Assembly: GCA_965644295.1 (NCBI GenBank)
Contig: CBFFRP010000475.1
Location: forward strand, 62,001-126,000
Direction: 5' to 3'
From: Paraphysomonas bandaiensis
Lineage: Eukaryota > Chrysophyceae
DNA: 64,000 bases
Numbering within the stretch: position 1 is the stretch's first letter; every line of letters starts with the position of its first letter. Positions 11,201-22,200 of this stretch are shown here, piece by piece. The translations under genes and the position numbers were made by a program. The notes under the pieces were generated by a model. The model was not told where the DNA came from and ran no database searches. It saw nothing but the letters and a program-made list of their open reading frames with translations.

Positions 11201-13909
11201 AGTAGGCTCACCAGTGGGTCGCCCAGTAGGATTCCCAGAGGGCTGACCAGAAGGTTCTCCAGTGGGTTGTCCAGTAGGTTCCCCTGAGGGCTGCTCAGTA
11301 GGTTCGCCAGTGGGATGGCCAGTAGGCTCCCCAGAAGGTTGACCAGTGGGTTGCCCAGTAGGTTCCCGTGAAGGCTGACCAGAAGGTTGGCCCGTAGGTT
11401 CCACAGAGGGCTGACTAGTAGGTTGTCCTGTTGGTTCCCCAGAAGGCTGAGCACTTGGTAGTCCGGAAGGTTGACCAGTGGGTTGGCCAGTAGGCTCCCC
11501 AGTAGGATTACCAGTGGGTTGTCCTGTAGGCTCCAATGAAGGCTGAGAAGAAGGTTCCCCTGAAGGTTGGCCAGTGGGTTCCCCTGAATGCTGAACACTT
11601 GGTAGTCCAGAAGGTTCCCCTGAGGGGTGACCAGTAGGCTGTCCAGAAGGTTCACCAGTGGGTTGACCAGTAGGCTTCCCAGAAGGATTACCAGTGGGTT
11701 GCCCAGTAGGTTCCCGTGAAGGCTGAGAAGAAGGATGGCCTGTAGGTTCCGCAGAGGGCTGACTAGTAGGTTGTACAGTAGGTTCCCCTGAAGGGTGACC
11801 AGTAGGCTGTCCAGTAGGCTCACCAGTGGGTCGCCCAGTAGGATTCCCAGAGGGCTGACCAGAAGGTTCTCCAGTGGGTTGTCCAGTAGGTTCCCCTGAG
11901 GGCTGCTCAGTAGGTTCGCCAGTGGGATGGCCAGTAGGCTCCCCAGAAGGTTGACCAGTGGGTTGCCCAGTAGGTTCCCGTGAAGGCTGACCAGAAGGTT
12001 GGCCCGTAGGTTCCACAGAGGGCTGACTAGTAGGTTGTCCTGTTGGTTCCCCAGAAGGCTGAGCACTTGGTAGTCCGGAAGGTTGACCAGTGGGTTGGCC
12101 AGTAGGCTCCCCAGTAGGATTACCAGTGGGTTGTCCTGTAGGCTCCAATGAAGGCTGAGAAGAAGGTTCCCCTGAAGGTTGGCCAGTGGGTTCCCCTGAA
12201 GGCTGAACACTTGGTAGTCCAGAAGGTTCCCCTGAGGGGTGACCAGTAGGCTGTCCAGAAGGTTCACCAGTGGGTTGACCAGTAGGCTTCCCAGAAGGAT
12301 TACCAGTGGGTTGCCCAGTAGGTTCCCGTGAAGGCTGAGAAGAAGGTTGGCCTGTAGGTTCCGCAGAGGGCTGACTAGTAGGTTGTACAGAAGGTTCCCC
12401 TGAAGGGTGACCAGTAGGCTGTCTAGAAGGTTTGTCGGTTGGTTGGCCTGTAGGTTCCACAGAGGGCTGACCAGTAGGCTGTCCAGAAGGTTCACCAGTG
12501 GGCTGACTAGTAGGCTTCCCAGAAGGATTACCAGTGGGATGTCCAGTAGGCTCCCCAGAGGGCTGACCAGAAGGTTGACCAGAAGGTTCCTCTGAAGGCT
12601 GACCAGTTGGCTGTCCTGTTGGTTCCCCAGAAGGCTGACCAGTAGGCTGTCCTGAAGGTTGACCAGTGGGTTGGCCAGTAGGCTCCCCAATAGGTTGACC
12701 AGTGGGCTGACTAGTAGGCTTCCCAGAAGGATTACCAGTGGGATGCCCAGTAGGTTGGCCAGTAGGCTCCCCAGAGGGCTGACCAGAAGGTTGTCCAGAA
12801 GGTTCCCCTGAAGGCTGACCAGTTGGCTGTCCTGTTGGTTCCCCAGAAGGCTGACCAGTAGGCTGTCCTGAAGGTTGACCAGTGGGTTGGCCAGTAGGCT
12901 CCCCAGAAGGTTGACCAGTGGGTTGTTCTGTAGGCTCCCGTGAAGGCTGAGAAGAAGGTTGGCCTGTAGGTTCCGCAGAGGGCTGACTAGTAGGTTGTCC
13001 AGAAGGTTGCCCTGAAGGTTCCCCTGAAGGCTGACCAGTTGGCTGTCCAGAAGGTTCGCCAGTGGGTTGTCCTGTAGGTTCCTGTGAAGGCTGAGAAGTA
13101 GGGGTTACCGTGGGTTGGCCAGTGGGTTCCGTGGAAGGCTGAACAGACGGTTCACCAGTGGGTTCCCGAGAAGGCTGTCCAGAGGGATAACTAGTAGGTT
13201 TCCTGGACGGTTCACTCGAGGGCTGTCCTGTAGGTTCCCTAGTTGGAACACTAGTAGGTTGACAAGAAGGTTCAAATGTGGGTTGTCCTGAGGGTGCTGC
13301 AGAGGGTTTCCCTGAAGGTTGAACAGATGGCTGTCCAGTGGGTTTCTCTGAAGGTTGACCAGTAGGTACATGCGACGGTTTCGCTGAAGGTTCTACAGAG
13401 GGTTGCTCCGTAGGTTGGCCACTAGGCTCACAAGTTGGTAGACCGCTCGGCCCTCCAGATGGCTCGCCCGTAGGAAACCAAGTAGGAGGACTAGACGGTT
13501 CAGCTGTTGGCTGAGTTGTGGGTTTTTCTGAAGGCTGCCCAGTAGGCTGTCCCGATGGTTTACTCGTTGGTGTCCCAGAAGGAATCCTAGTCGGTCCGTT
13601 AGTGGGGGATACAGTTGGTGGCATAGTAGGAGATTCAGATGGTTCCCTAGTCGGTCTGTTAGTGGGGTTTAAAATGAATGGTGTAGTAGGAGGCTTAACC
13701 GGGCTGTTAATGGGGTATGTGCCATCAATAGGAGAGTATTCAATTGGAACTAAATCATTTCCCACAGTGGAAGCTAGTGCATTCTTCGTAGTATGAATTA
13801 AAGGCGTTAGTGTTGAATGTAATTTAGATGAAGGTGTTGTACAGCCATATTGTTCAGTATATGACAGCATCCATATGAATATGAGTGTATTGCAGTGATG
13901 GGTCCTCAT
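2284..13909 (-). CDS. Gene A: giant PT-stalk REJ/polycystin-like membrane protein (two exons)
   Basis: A predicted 3,856-residue surface protein. Exon 1 is 13909-4168 and exon 2 is 4112-2284. The start is the ATG of MRTHHCNTLIFIWMLSY, a likely short signal peptide; the in-frame codon six triplets upstream is GTG. Layout (approximate residues): signal 1-22; PT/PS tetrapeptide stalk 60-1320; Cys-rich and FNIII-like domains from 1329; REJ region 1715-2300 (ATFSNDGTKITLLFDAP; VNVDASGSYDEDNN); Cys-rich EGF-like domain 2490-2537; GPS-like segment near 2845; tribasic RQRRR at ~2856; membrane segments near 2902, 3062, 3137, 3352, 3387 and two in 3507-3582; then an acidic Ser-rich cytosolic tail ending ESDDN. 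This order matches polycystin-1/REJ proteins but has no visible PLAT domain. It is probably an adhesive or sensory receptor; the ligand is unknown. Of the three family members whose 3' end is in view, only A keeps the full-length tail. Confidence 0.9.
4113..4167 (-). other. 55-nt intron of gene A
   Basis: It begins GTAAGT and ends TTTGTAG. Removing it joins codon GAT T to GT GTT TGG, giving ...EEFDC-VWGEELT..., and restores the frame (55 is not a multiple of 3). Reading through it stops 26 codons later in RRTDC. The apparent downstream start inside it is TTG, so the 3' frame is an exon and not a separate gene. Confidence 0.92.
9940..13700 (-). repeat. (PTGQ/PSGE) tetrapeptide stalk of gene A
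   Basis: About 310 coding tandem units of 12 nt specify P-T/S-x-x, mostly PTGQ, PSGE, PTGE and PSGQ. Basic, His or aromatic variants occur mainly near the N-terminal end. Such stalks are expected to be extended and probably heavily O- or hydroxyproline-glycosylated (inference). The unit length keeps all frames free of stops over long distances, which explains the long Leu-rich alternative frame on the same strand. Confidence 0.93.
10650..12410 (-). repeat. 612-bp higher-order repeat within the gene A stalk
   Basis: Two independent landmarks recur at exact 612-bp spacing: GCTCAGTAGGTTCGCC at 10681, 11293 and 11905, and GAACACTTGGTAGTCC at 10981, 11593 and 12205. That is 204 residues or 51 tetrapeptides per copy, and about 2.9 nearly identical copies. 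This indicates recent unequal exchange. Confidence 0.9.
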
Positions 13910-14014
13910 AACCCTCTCACACTTCACACTTCACTTCACTTCTATCTAATCACACATCACACACTCCATATCCATATCCATATGAATATACAGTATGCAC
14001 ATATTCAGGTACTA
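13857..14014 (-). promoter_or_regulatory. Conserved 5' block of gene A (start codon, leader, proximal promoter)
   Basis: This ~158-bp block is nearly identical to 26755-26914 (gene B) and, inverted, to 54266-54428 (gene D). It holds the ATG and the signal-peptide codons, a short AAGTG/AAGTGTG repeat just upstream of the ATG, then ATATGGATATGGAGTG and AGTACCTGAATATGTGC. It is probably the core promoter and 5' UTR; no experimental start site can be inferred. Confidence 0.7.
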
Positions 14015-14060
14015 GGATTGTATGTCTGCTTTTCATCTATCGCTTGTCGTATATGTATAT

Positions 14061-14092
14061 GAAAAAAAGTGACGCTGGGGACCCTTTTTTAC
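14061..14092 (-). promoter_or_regulatory. Upstream element shared with gene B
   Basis: On the gene strand this reads GGTAAAAAAGGGTCCCCAGC, then GTCACTTTTTTTC. A near match, GTAAAAAAGGGAACCCAGC then GTCACATTTTTTTC, lies at 26986-27019 upstream of gene B. Surrounding bases have diverged, so local conservation suggests function. The GGGnnCCC centre is palindromic. I did not find it upstream of genes C or D. Confidence 0.45.
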
Positions 14093-14338
14093 CACACGCC
14101 CACAGCGACAGTGTTGTAGCCAGAATTTCATTTACTTTTTTCAGTTTTTCTTTTTAGTTTGCATTTTCAGTTTCAGTGATCTCCACTATACTAAACCATC
14201 CACATGGTGTACTGCGTCGTATCATAATATTCTCGTGTTTATCTTTCCCTACTCTTGAAATTATTGTGAGGTTTGAGTTAAATCCGCTACCGCTCAATTC
14301 TGTTTCTCACATTTCACCGCTCCCGTTACTGAGATTCA

Positions 14339-14534
14339 ATGAATCCTAACCAACAGAGACAGACAATCAGAGCTACAAGAACCACGTACTCAATGGGTGA
14401 GAGAGCACATGATGGATCCAGATGGACAGTATCAAATAGCCAGTCTAATTTATGTGAGGACCGGCCAACAAACTACAGACGTATTCACGAAAGCATTGAG
14501 CGTTACTACATTTGAAATGCATATAAAGAAGTAA
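14339..14534 (+). pseudogene. copia pol 3' remnant (RNase H C-terminus)
   Basis: The plus frame reads ...QWVREHMMDPDGQY, then QIASLIYVRTGQQTTDVFTK and ALSVTTFEMHIKK-stop. That is the typical end of a Ty1/copia RNase H domain, with REH, T..Q..D.FTKAL and a terminal F..H..K. Upstream stops and the absence of reverse transcriptase show it is a 5'-truncated remnant. It is followed by a purine-rich tract (ATTGAGTGGGAGT, 14628-14640) that suits the polypurine tract. Confidence 0.8.
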
Positions 14535-14641
14535 TTAGGAGAAGTGACGAAACTATCAGCCGTCATCGGGCAGAACATTCAATGAAAAGACGCTATTGAG
14601 TAGCAAATAGTAACTACACCTTCTTGTATTGAGTGGGAGTG

Positions 14642-15523
14642 TGAATCATTGCACTGCACACATTAGCAGCCGTTAAGGTTCAAATGCAGACTGCAACACA
14701 GTAATGATGTATAGTAACCGTATTTAAGAGTCCATGGATATGAGAACATCTGACCGTAACTGAAAAATGATGTCTGTTCAAGACCATGAGAATATCTTTG
14801 GTTTAAAAAGGTGATTGTCTATATGATGAATGTACATGATATTGTTAGATTATTATAATCTGTTAGTACAGTAAATGTGAGTTGAATCAGTTGGTAAAGT
14901 CTAAACAATATGTCAACATCTAATATCTAACAGAAAAGATAGTGGCACCTGTGCCTTTAAACTTCAAAGTACTTCAGTCGGGTTGATATATGCAAGTGAT
15001 ATTCTTATCATATGGGAATGATGTTGATTGGATGGCTCTACATGCATTATATCCTCACCCCAAGATTCCGTATGAATAAAGAATTGATCTTTATAATAGT
15101 AAAACAATGTTGTGATTATTAGAAAGTAAGTAATGAACAGGATAGAGTGAAAATTATGAATAACAATATAGAACGTACTATCATGCACAACGGAATAGTT
15201 AAAAGTGTAACTGATAATGACGACGTTATGATGACGATCACGTATCTTCGACAGATACTCTCTCTAATTCAGTTCATGGTGTATTTCATTGAACATTATA
15301 ACTCACAGATACAATCATGTATTAAGCTGAATCCTAATATGAAATATAGTGATGTACAAATGCTGTGATGATATTGAGAAACTGAAATAGTTTGATCTTT
15401 CAAGATATGTTCAGTACGTGAGGTTTGCATATGTAGGATATTATGCATGGATTAAAATGAGTTAGTGTTGGTAATCACAACTTCGTGTAAACGATATTAA
15501 TAAATCTATCTAGTCTTACGACA
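14642..15523 (+). repeat. copia LTR, second element
   Basis: This follows the RNase H remnant and purine tract. It begins TGAATCATTG and would end TTACGACA, about 880 bp, with TG...CA ends. The last ~185 bp match, inverted, the LTR beside the 1-1306 element. Similarity continues past the putative end (AATTCTCTCTGTGATCTAG to about 15555), which is unexpected for a 3' LTR. Confidence 0.6.
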
Positions 15524-15555
15524 AATTCTCTCTGTGATCTAGCTTAAAATGAGCA

Positions 15556-16258
15556 ATTTCCAATCGTCTACATGTCTACCACACAGTACTTCATCCATAT
15601 CCCTGTCCCATAATAGCTTCATAAATGACCTATTTTTGCTACAGTAGGCAATATATATAGCCTCCTACGATTATCTATTTAGACTCCATCTCGCCTCACG
15701 ATGCATGTAAGAACCCGAACTAGTGCTGCTCTGTACCACAGGTCGAACAGACAATGACATTCGCAAGAAACTTCGTAACACTGTAGCTGGCACTGCTGAT
15801 GATTGGCATGTACAAGGCAGTTATGGGCACGTGTAGCGTGTGGATATTCTGATGCACATATGGTTTAACGTTCTAGAGCGAAGAGCAATTTCACCGCAGT
15901 ATACATAGAGTTATGTACTTCAAGCACATGGTGAACAACCAAAGACTGAACAAACTCACTCACAAATCCACGACACATTTTTATTATTTATATACGAACT
16001 AAAAGAGTAACAATATCAGTTGTACTTGTATAGAATAAACACTAAAAGCTCGGGAACTATCACAAGAATCTCCAGATACTTTCGTTCGACTTCATCGACG
16101 ACTTGACGTCGTTGAAACTCGTAAAATGACTAGTGCCTCAACTCTCATAACGGGCTTCAGCTGCGACAAAATGCTGAGATGTATGGCACAAAAATTCATC
16201 ATCTTCCCACTGTATTTCCTCCATTTCATTGCCGAAACCCTCAACCCCTGTCTCATTA
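15556..16258. other. Intergenic and 3' flank of gene B, including its out-of-frame old tail
   Basis: No independent gene is supported. From ~15890 the sequence resembles the 3' flank of gene C (29510-29870), for example ACGAACTAAAAGAGTAACA. On the minus strand, 16138-16267 encodes the tail TTDNETGVEGFGNEMEEIQW and EDDEFLCHTSQHFVAAEARYES, matching the gene A C-terminus but out of frame with gene B. Confidence 0.7.
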
Positions 16259-19200
16259 TCAGTTGTCACTGGTATTATCTCCACTGTTTGAACAGCTATC
16301 AAGTGCATCTTTACCGAGTACCCATGCATCAGTAACAGGCCTCTGGTCAACATATTCACCAGACGAATAATTGAATTCCTCGAATTCAATTTTCCCTTCA
16401 TTTAGATTAAAATCGCCAGAATTCGACCCTCTCACGCAGTGTGTTGACATATCGACCTGCTTGTGGCTTTCTTGGATTTCTCTCCAACTTCCAACATGTT
16501 GTAGCTTTTCCAACCACTCCGACATGATCCGGTCATCAAAATCTGAGCCATCTACCGCACCAGGCCATCGCAACCCATTCTGCAGCATGCATATCGAATC
16601 AGGATCATATTCATCACTATCCTCCCACGACACATGTCCATCATGCCCTGTTCCAATATCAGATGGAGCTGAAGAACACTCACTCGAATGTGCATGCGCA
16701 CAACCGTCACCTACAACCGTGCACTCATCTTCACAAGTTGAAAGTGACGAACATCTCCGTATCCATTTAGTAACCTCGTTCGACGGAGGAAGGGACTCTT
16801 TCTGTACCCTACTGATACTACACTTCGCCTGCTCCTTATCGAAATTGTTCACAGTTTCAGCAGGATGCACACGACGGGATGATACCGTCGGCCGGCCAAC
16901 TGAAATACTCTCGCTGGATGGAAGCGAGCCTGCAAAATCTAATCGAGTTGATCCTCTTCCAGAGATCGTCAAAAAATGAAGTATGATCACAACAGTCACA
17001 CATGGAACAAAGGCTAGCACTGGATTCAGCCTGAAAAGTTGTACGTGTAAGACAACTATATAACCCAACCCAAATGTACTAACAATCTCCAGGGCCATGT
17101 CTTGAATCGGTTCAGGCAGCTCAATCATACTCGTAACCGCAAATAACAGCACTCTACTAAAGGCTTGGGTCAAAAACTGAAATTTCGTATCATAATTACG
17201 CTCCATCGATCGGGCCTTGGTCTTCACTGATTTCTTCGGCCACGGTGTAGAATATTGCATAATTAGTCTACTCTCTGGAAGATTCGGATACAATGACGCC
17301 AATCTAACGGAGGGGTAAAGATACCTAGCAGCGTTGAATTCGTCATCAGAAGGACTCAAAAGAGAAGTACAATTTTTCGAATTTTGTTTGAATGAAACTA
17401 TATCATGAGTCACTTTCTTTTTAATCTTCATGACATCTTTCATTGTCATAAAGGGAATGGCAATATGTTGAATAATTACCATACCGGTGCATACAAGTGT
17501 TATATTAAATATAAGCCACACAACAAAACTGTAAAACCAAGCCTTCTGTCGAGTTTCTGTTTGTCTCATTGCAAACAAGTATATATACAGTAACATCGCA
17601 GCCGCCACCACAGTCAAAAAAATCCATGTGCAAACTTTCGCAAATAATGTGGCCCTTCTCTTGGGGGCACTATCACGGCGATCTTTAGCATCCAATATCT
17701 GACCATTAGCACTGTCCATAAGATCCTTGATAAAGAGGTAAACTAACCTCTTGTTCTTATTTTCTCTATTTATACTTGGATTGCCAAAATATACATATTC
17801 GCGCTGTACAATCTTACGAACATTACTCAACTCGGAGAGGATCATTGCTTGTCCAGAGTTTTCGGAATGACCAGTAAAACAAAAGAATAATTTCGTCAGC
17901 TTCAAAATCATGCTATTTTTGACATCAGCAGTCAGTTCTTCGCCCCAAACACCTACAAACATAAGCACAATCAACAAAATATACACCACGCCAAGAAAAA
18001 AACTTACAATCAAACTCCTCCCGCTCAGAATCCGTTAGTATACTTCGAAATCGTCTGATATCGTTCAAAAGACGGGCAAAATCCTCATGAAGAGTAGAGT
18101 CACATACATCACCAGAAATTTCAACCTTAGGAACAGTGCTATTATATGATGTCGAACTCTCAATATGTGCTGAGTCACGACTGTCTCCACGTTCCAGTGA
18201 GCTAACTCTTGACAATTGTCTTCTCCGCTTTGATATGCCCTCCTGTCTTGTCTCGGCCGACAAAATGAACATAATTAGACTTTGCAATGATATCGCTATC
18301 GGTGTACTAATGACTGCTGCAAATAGTGCTACCATGAGGACACGCTCGAAGTCGCTACTTATCGGTCGAATGTAGCAACTGTCTTCCGCAGCATCCCAAT
18401 AACACTTACTCTCACTTCTAGACAAAGATGACTTCTCTTTCAAGCACTCTTCACTGTTAGTGTAGGCTTCACATGAACCATCATCAGGATCAGCGATGTC
18501 ATATGTGATGGCCTCAATGAAGAGCATCGTGAGAATGTTCATTAGGAGAGACATGATACGGATAGGACGTGAATATGTCGGAGAATAATGACATACCACT
18601 CCGATCCAGCGGTGATATATCTGCACTTCATTCGACACTTTCTTCCAGAGTGGAACTCGTCTCAATACCATCGGAAGTGCATCTTCAATCATCTGAACAT
18701 CTTTACTACTACCAGAATTTTGAACTCTCACTTGCGCCAACTTTGCCCTACCAACTTGCGGCTGTACAGTTGCATTGCTGACAGACCGAAACACACGTGC
18801 CATTATCGCATCCGTTAAGGAATTTGATTTGGTTATTAGCTGTCGACCACTTCTACTGCTACTGGGAGTAACTCTATTACTTCGTGATAAAAGCGATGAC
18901 ATCTTGTGAATGTTTTCTCTTTCTATGCTCTTCATAGAATCCTTTTCAGTGGCTTTATCATGATAGTCCAAGTGACAGGCACCTATAACAGAAAATATTC
19001 CGAAAAGACCTATGAACCCAACCGTGAGTAGAACACGAATACTTCCCACAACATCATGGCCACTCAAATCATCTACACTTGTCCATGTATCCACAAACTC
19101 AATCAATATAGAACGACTCACTGAAGCAAAGTCAACAGACACCGCACTGTCGTCAGATGACTCTGATTCCTGCATTCGTCGTCGCTGCCTCTCCAAAGGA

Positions 19201-22200
19201 AGCGTACATTCACATGTTATATTGGAGCCAGTATATTCTATCAAAGAGCATGATACACTGTCGTCTCCAATAGCATCACACGTAACTGAGAAATCATGAA
19301 CAGGGCATGAACGGGATACAGTTCCTGATGAAGACCCGTTACATGATAGAGTGATAATATCTCCTGCCGGACATTCGTACTCTTGCGATATTAGTTCTCC
19401 CTTCTCACAATCCAAATAGAGAGTATCGATATCACTGCCATCAGACAAATGACTCTCGGGGATGCTCTTCACATTTTGCAAAACAACAGTCACGTTACAC
19501 GCATCAAACGAAGACGTATTGCAGGGGGACTCATCAAAGCGAAGACCAAAAGGAACACTTAAAGTATATGTATCATTACTGAAGTGAGACACCAAGGATT
19601 CAACAACAGCAACTTTAAACGCAGTTTGATACGCACTCTGAGGTACCACTGCAGTCTGAGAGCTCGAGCCTACCAAATCTTCAAGAATCGTTCGAGGTGA
19701 GGTAACAGTCGAATTGCGCCGGCCATCTAATGACAAACATGAAAAGCGAAACAAATTATTCACTACATCAATTGAGTTCTGTCCTTCAACCATATCCAGC
19801 AAAATGAAGTCGTAATAGGCTTGATATAATACAAAGGATGTTCCCCCGACTGATGGGTCGGCATCAAGAACTAAGTCTAGAACAGTGCTCACTGCAGTGA
19901 TGTCTTCATAAGACAAGCCAAGGTCAACTGCATCTGCAATGAACTCCACTGCCATAGATGCTACCAAATCTTTCGTTTTATCCTCAATACCACTTGGATC
20001 GCTGCATATTGAGGCCAAACCTTCTATCCAAGAGACAAGAGTATCTGCTGACGGATCTTCCAGAAGCGACACACTACGAATCGCTTCCGCAAGCTGATGT
20101 CGTGTTTGTAAAGTCTGATTAAATTCATCTACGCTGTACTCACACGAATGACCAGTGAAGCCATCGTAACAAGCACAGATGGCTTTACAGTGAACACTCA
20201 ACACATTGCAAGTGGTGTACGTGACATTGGCGTCGTATACAGACACATATTGGCAATACCCAGAATACGAACAATCTCCTGGACAGTCCTTAGGCATGAC
20301 AACACATACATTGGAATCGCACACTTCCCACTGCGTAGAGTCACAGTCACTGTTTCGGGTGCACAATGTCGGATTTGACGATCCCATTGAAAGGCGTCTT
20401 CTCGTATCATCGCTCAAGTGTAAACAGTACGTATTCGCATGACCACTTTCTCCAGCGTACCCTTCCAAACACTCTCCACATGTACTCGCAGTTGTCGTGC
20501 AGTCAAATCTATTCAGATTAGTACAGTTAGGCGCGGAAGAGCAATTCACACTGTTTAAAATTGAGGCTGTGGTTGCAATAGCTTTTTTCATCTCATCAGC
20601 ATAGCCATTGGAGTTTGCAAGGGCATCTGTGAGATAGTTTTGTTTGTCCTCTGCAGAAAGTTCCTGCATCTTTACCTCCACAGAGCTATAGGAAGCAATC
20701 TTGGCATCAAGAATGTCAAAAACTTGCAATCTCGTGCTAAGCATGAAATCCGCAGAATCCTTCCCCGCAGGCAAATCCGTAGACACATAAGAGAGCTCCA
20801 ACCGAGACCGGTGAACAAGATATGCTCCAGATGAGCCTTGATATGCGAATTCATAAGATAACGGAATATCAGAATCTTCCCACTTTGAAGCTGAAAATGT
20901 GAATTCCGTGACAAGCATGGTCCCTGTAGATGGTGAAACAGAGTAGCTACCCGGATATGGAGGAGAATTGGTCGATATCGTAATGGCAGCAGTCGCAGAG
21001 TACCCCGTGTCTAGGCTGCATGCAAGTTGGAAGCTAAACTTCGACTCCTGGGGTAAAGTATTCGGTGGTAACACCAGACTCAATGTATACACTTCCCGAG
21101 AAGACGCGGGAGTTGCTATCGCTTTCGTCACTTCGGACAGTGAAACCGATTGCAGATGTATTGATGGGTCGTCAACAGACCAAGTTGCTGTACCACCAGC
21201 GGCAACTTCCACGGTGGCAAGTAGTTTGAACTTCTGAGAGGGGTTGATTCGAGTCCCGCTTGATGATGAAAGTGTCACCAATGGGGCCAGTGATGGAAGT
21301 ACAGTGATTATAACTGTTGCAGTGGAAGATCGAAAATCTTTCGTGTGAACAACTTTCACTGTCAGCTGGTGCACGCTATCAATCATCTCATCGCTGGAAT
21401 TCTGAGGTACAGATACTGAAACCTGTGATGGTGAAATAGCTGATATAACCAGGTCGCTGTTGGCTTTGTATGACGGATAGGTTTGTGCACAGCTGAAGGC
21501 AAACGACAATCCAGCACCGACACCTGTGGCTTCGTTATTATCTTCATCGTAGCTACCAGACGCATCCACATTTACTGAGCTATCCGTTCGAACCCCCCTA
21601 CTAGATGATCCAGACACCTTCGCAACGACCAACCCTTTGACTACTGTCACAGAAACCGAGGCAGAGGAATACTTCAACGACTCCGTGTGTTGTGCTGTCA
21701 GGGTTACAGTATACACAGTCCCCACTTCCAGAGTGTAAGGCAACAACTTGAACGTCCGCGGGTCGCTCGATTGAGAAACTAAGCTGAGAGGGGTCCCTTG
21801 TGCAAATATTTTCCAAGAATATTGTATATTCGCAGTGCTGGTCGCCCCACCACATATGGAGGTGTACGCTTGACCAGTGACTGATAGCGACGAATATCTG
21901 TACTGCAACCTCAGCTTCTTAGAATTCAAAGATACTACAGGAACATTTTCAGATGAAGAAACAACAAAAGAGTGCGTTGACCTCCCACAACCACCGATAA
22001 AATTGCACATAACTACTGTAATACTGTATGCGAATCCTGGATACAGTAAGGCCTGTGGCACTGTTAAGACGCCTGATGCTTCGTAATTGGCGTTTAAATA
22101 GGTAGTGACCAAGGAAACATTCTCGTGAATTCCATAAACATTAAACGATATATTCACAAAGGAGCGCCCTCCAGAACCTTTGGATCCAGAAATATCTAGG

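Noticed and set aside
9967-12690. A 907-codon Leu-rich frame on the minus strand overlapping the gene A stalk (a similar 1,131-codon frame at 37530-40925 in gene C)
   Set aside because: The 12-nt repeat lacks stops in this frame too. Its LLVNLLGSLL-like sequence is a by-product of the PTGQ/PSGE codons, and it ends with the repeat array.
13910-13927. Start of gene A (and B) six codons earlier, at MKCERV
   Set aside because: The codon is GTG. The ATG encoding MRTHHC is the first usable eukaryotic start and is shared by A, B and D.
16371-16979. A 202-codon plus-strand frame opposite the gene B tail (and a 172-codon one opposite gene C)
   Set aside because: Antisense to well-supported coding exons. 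It is present in B and C because they are paralogues, with no domain of its own.
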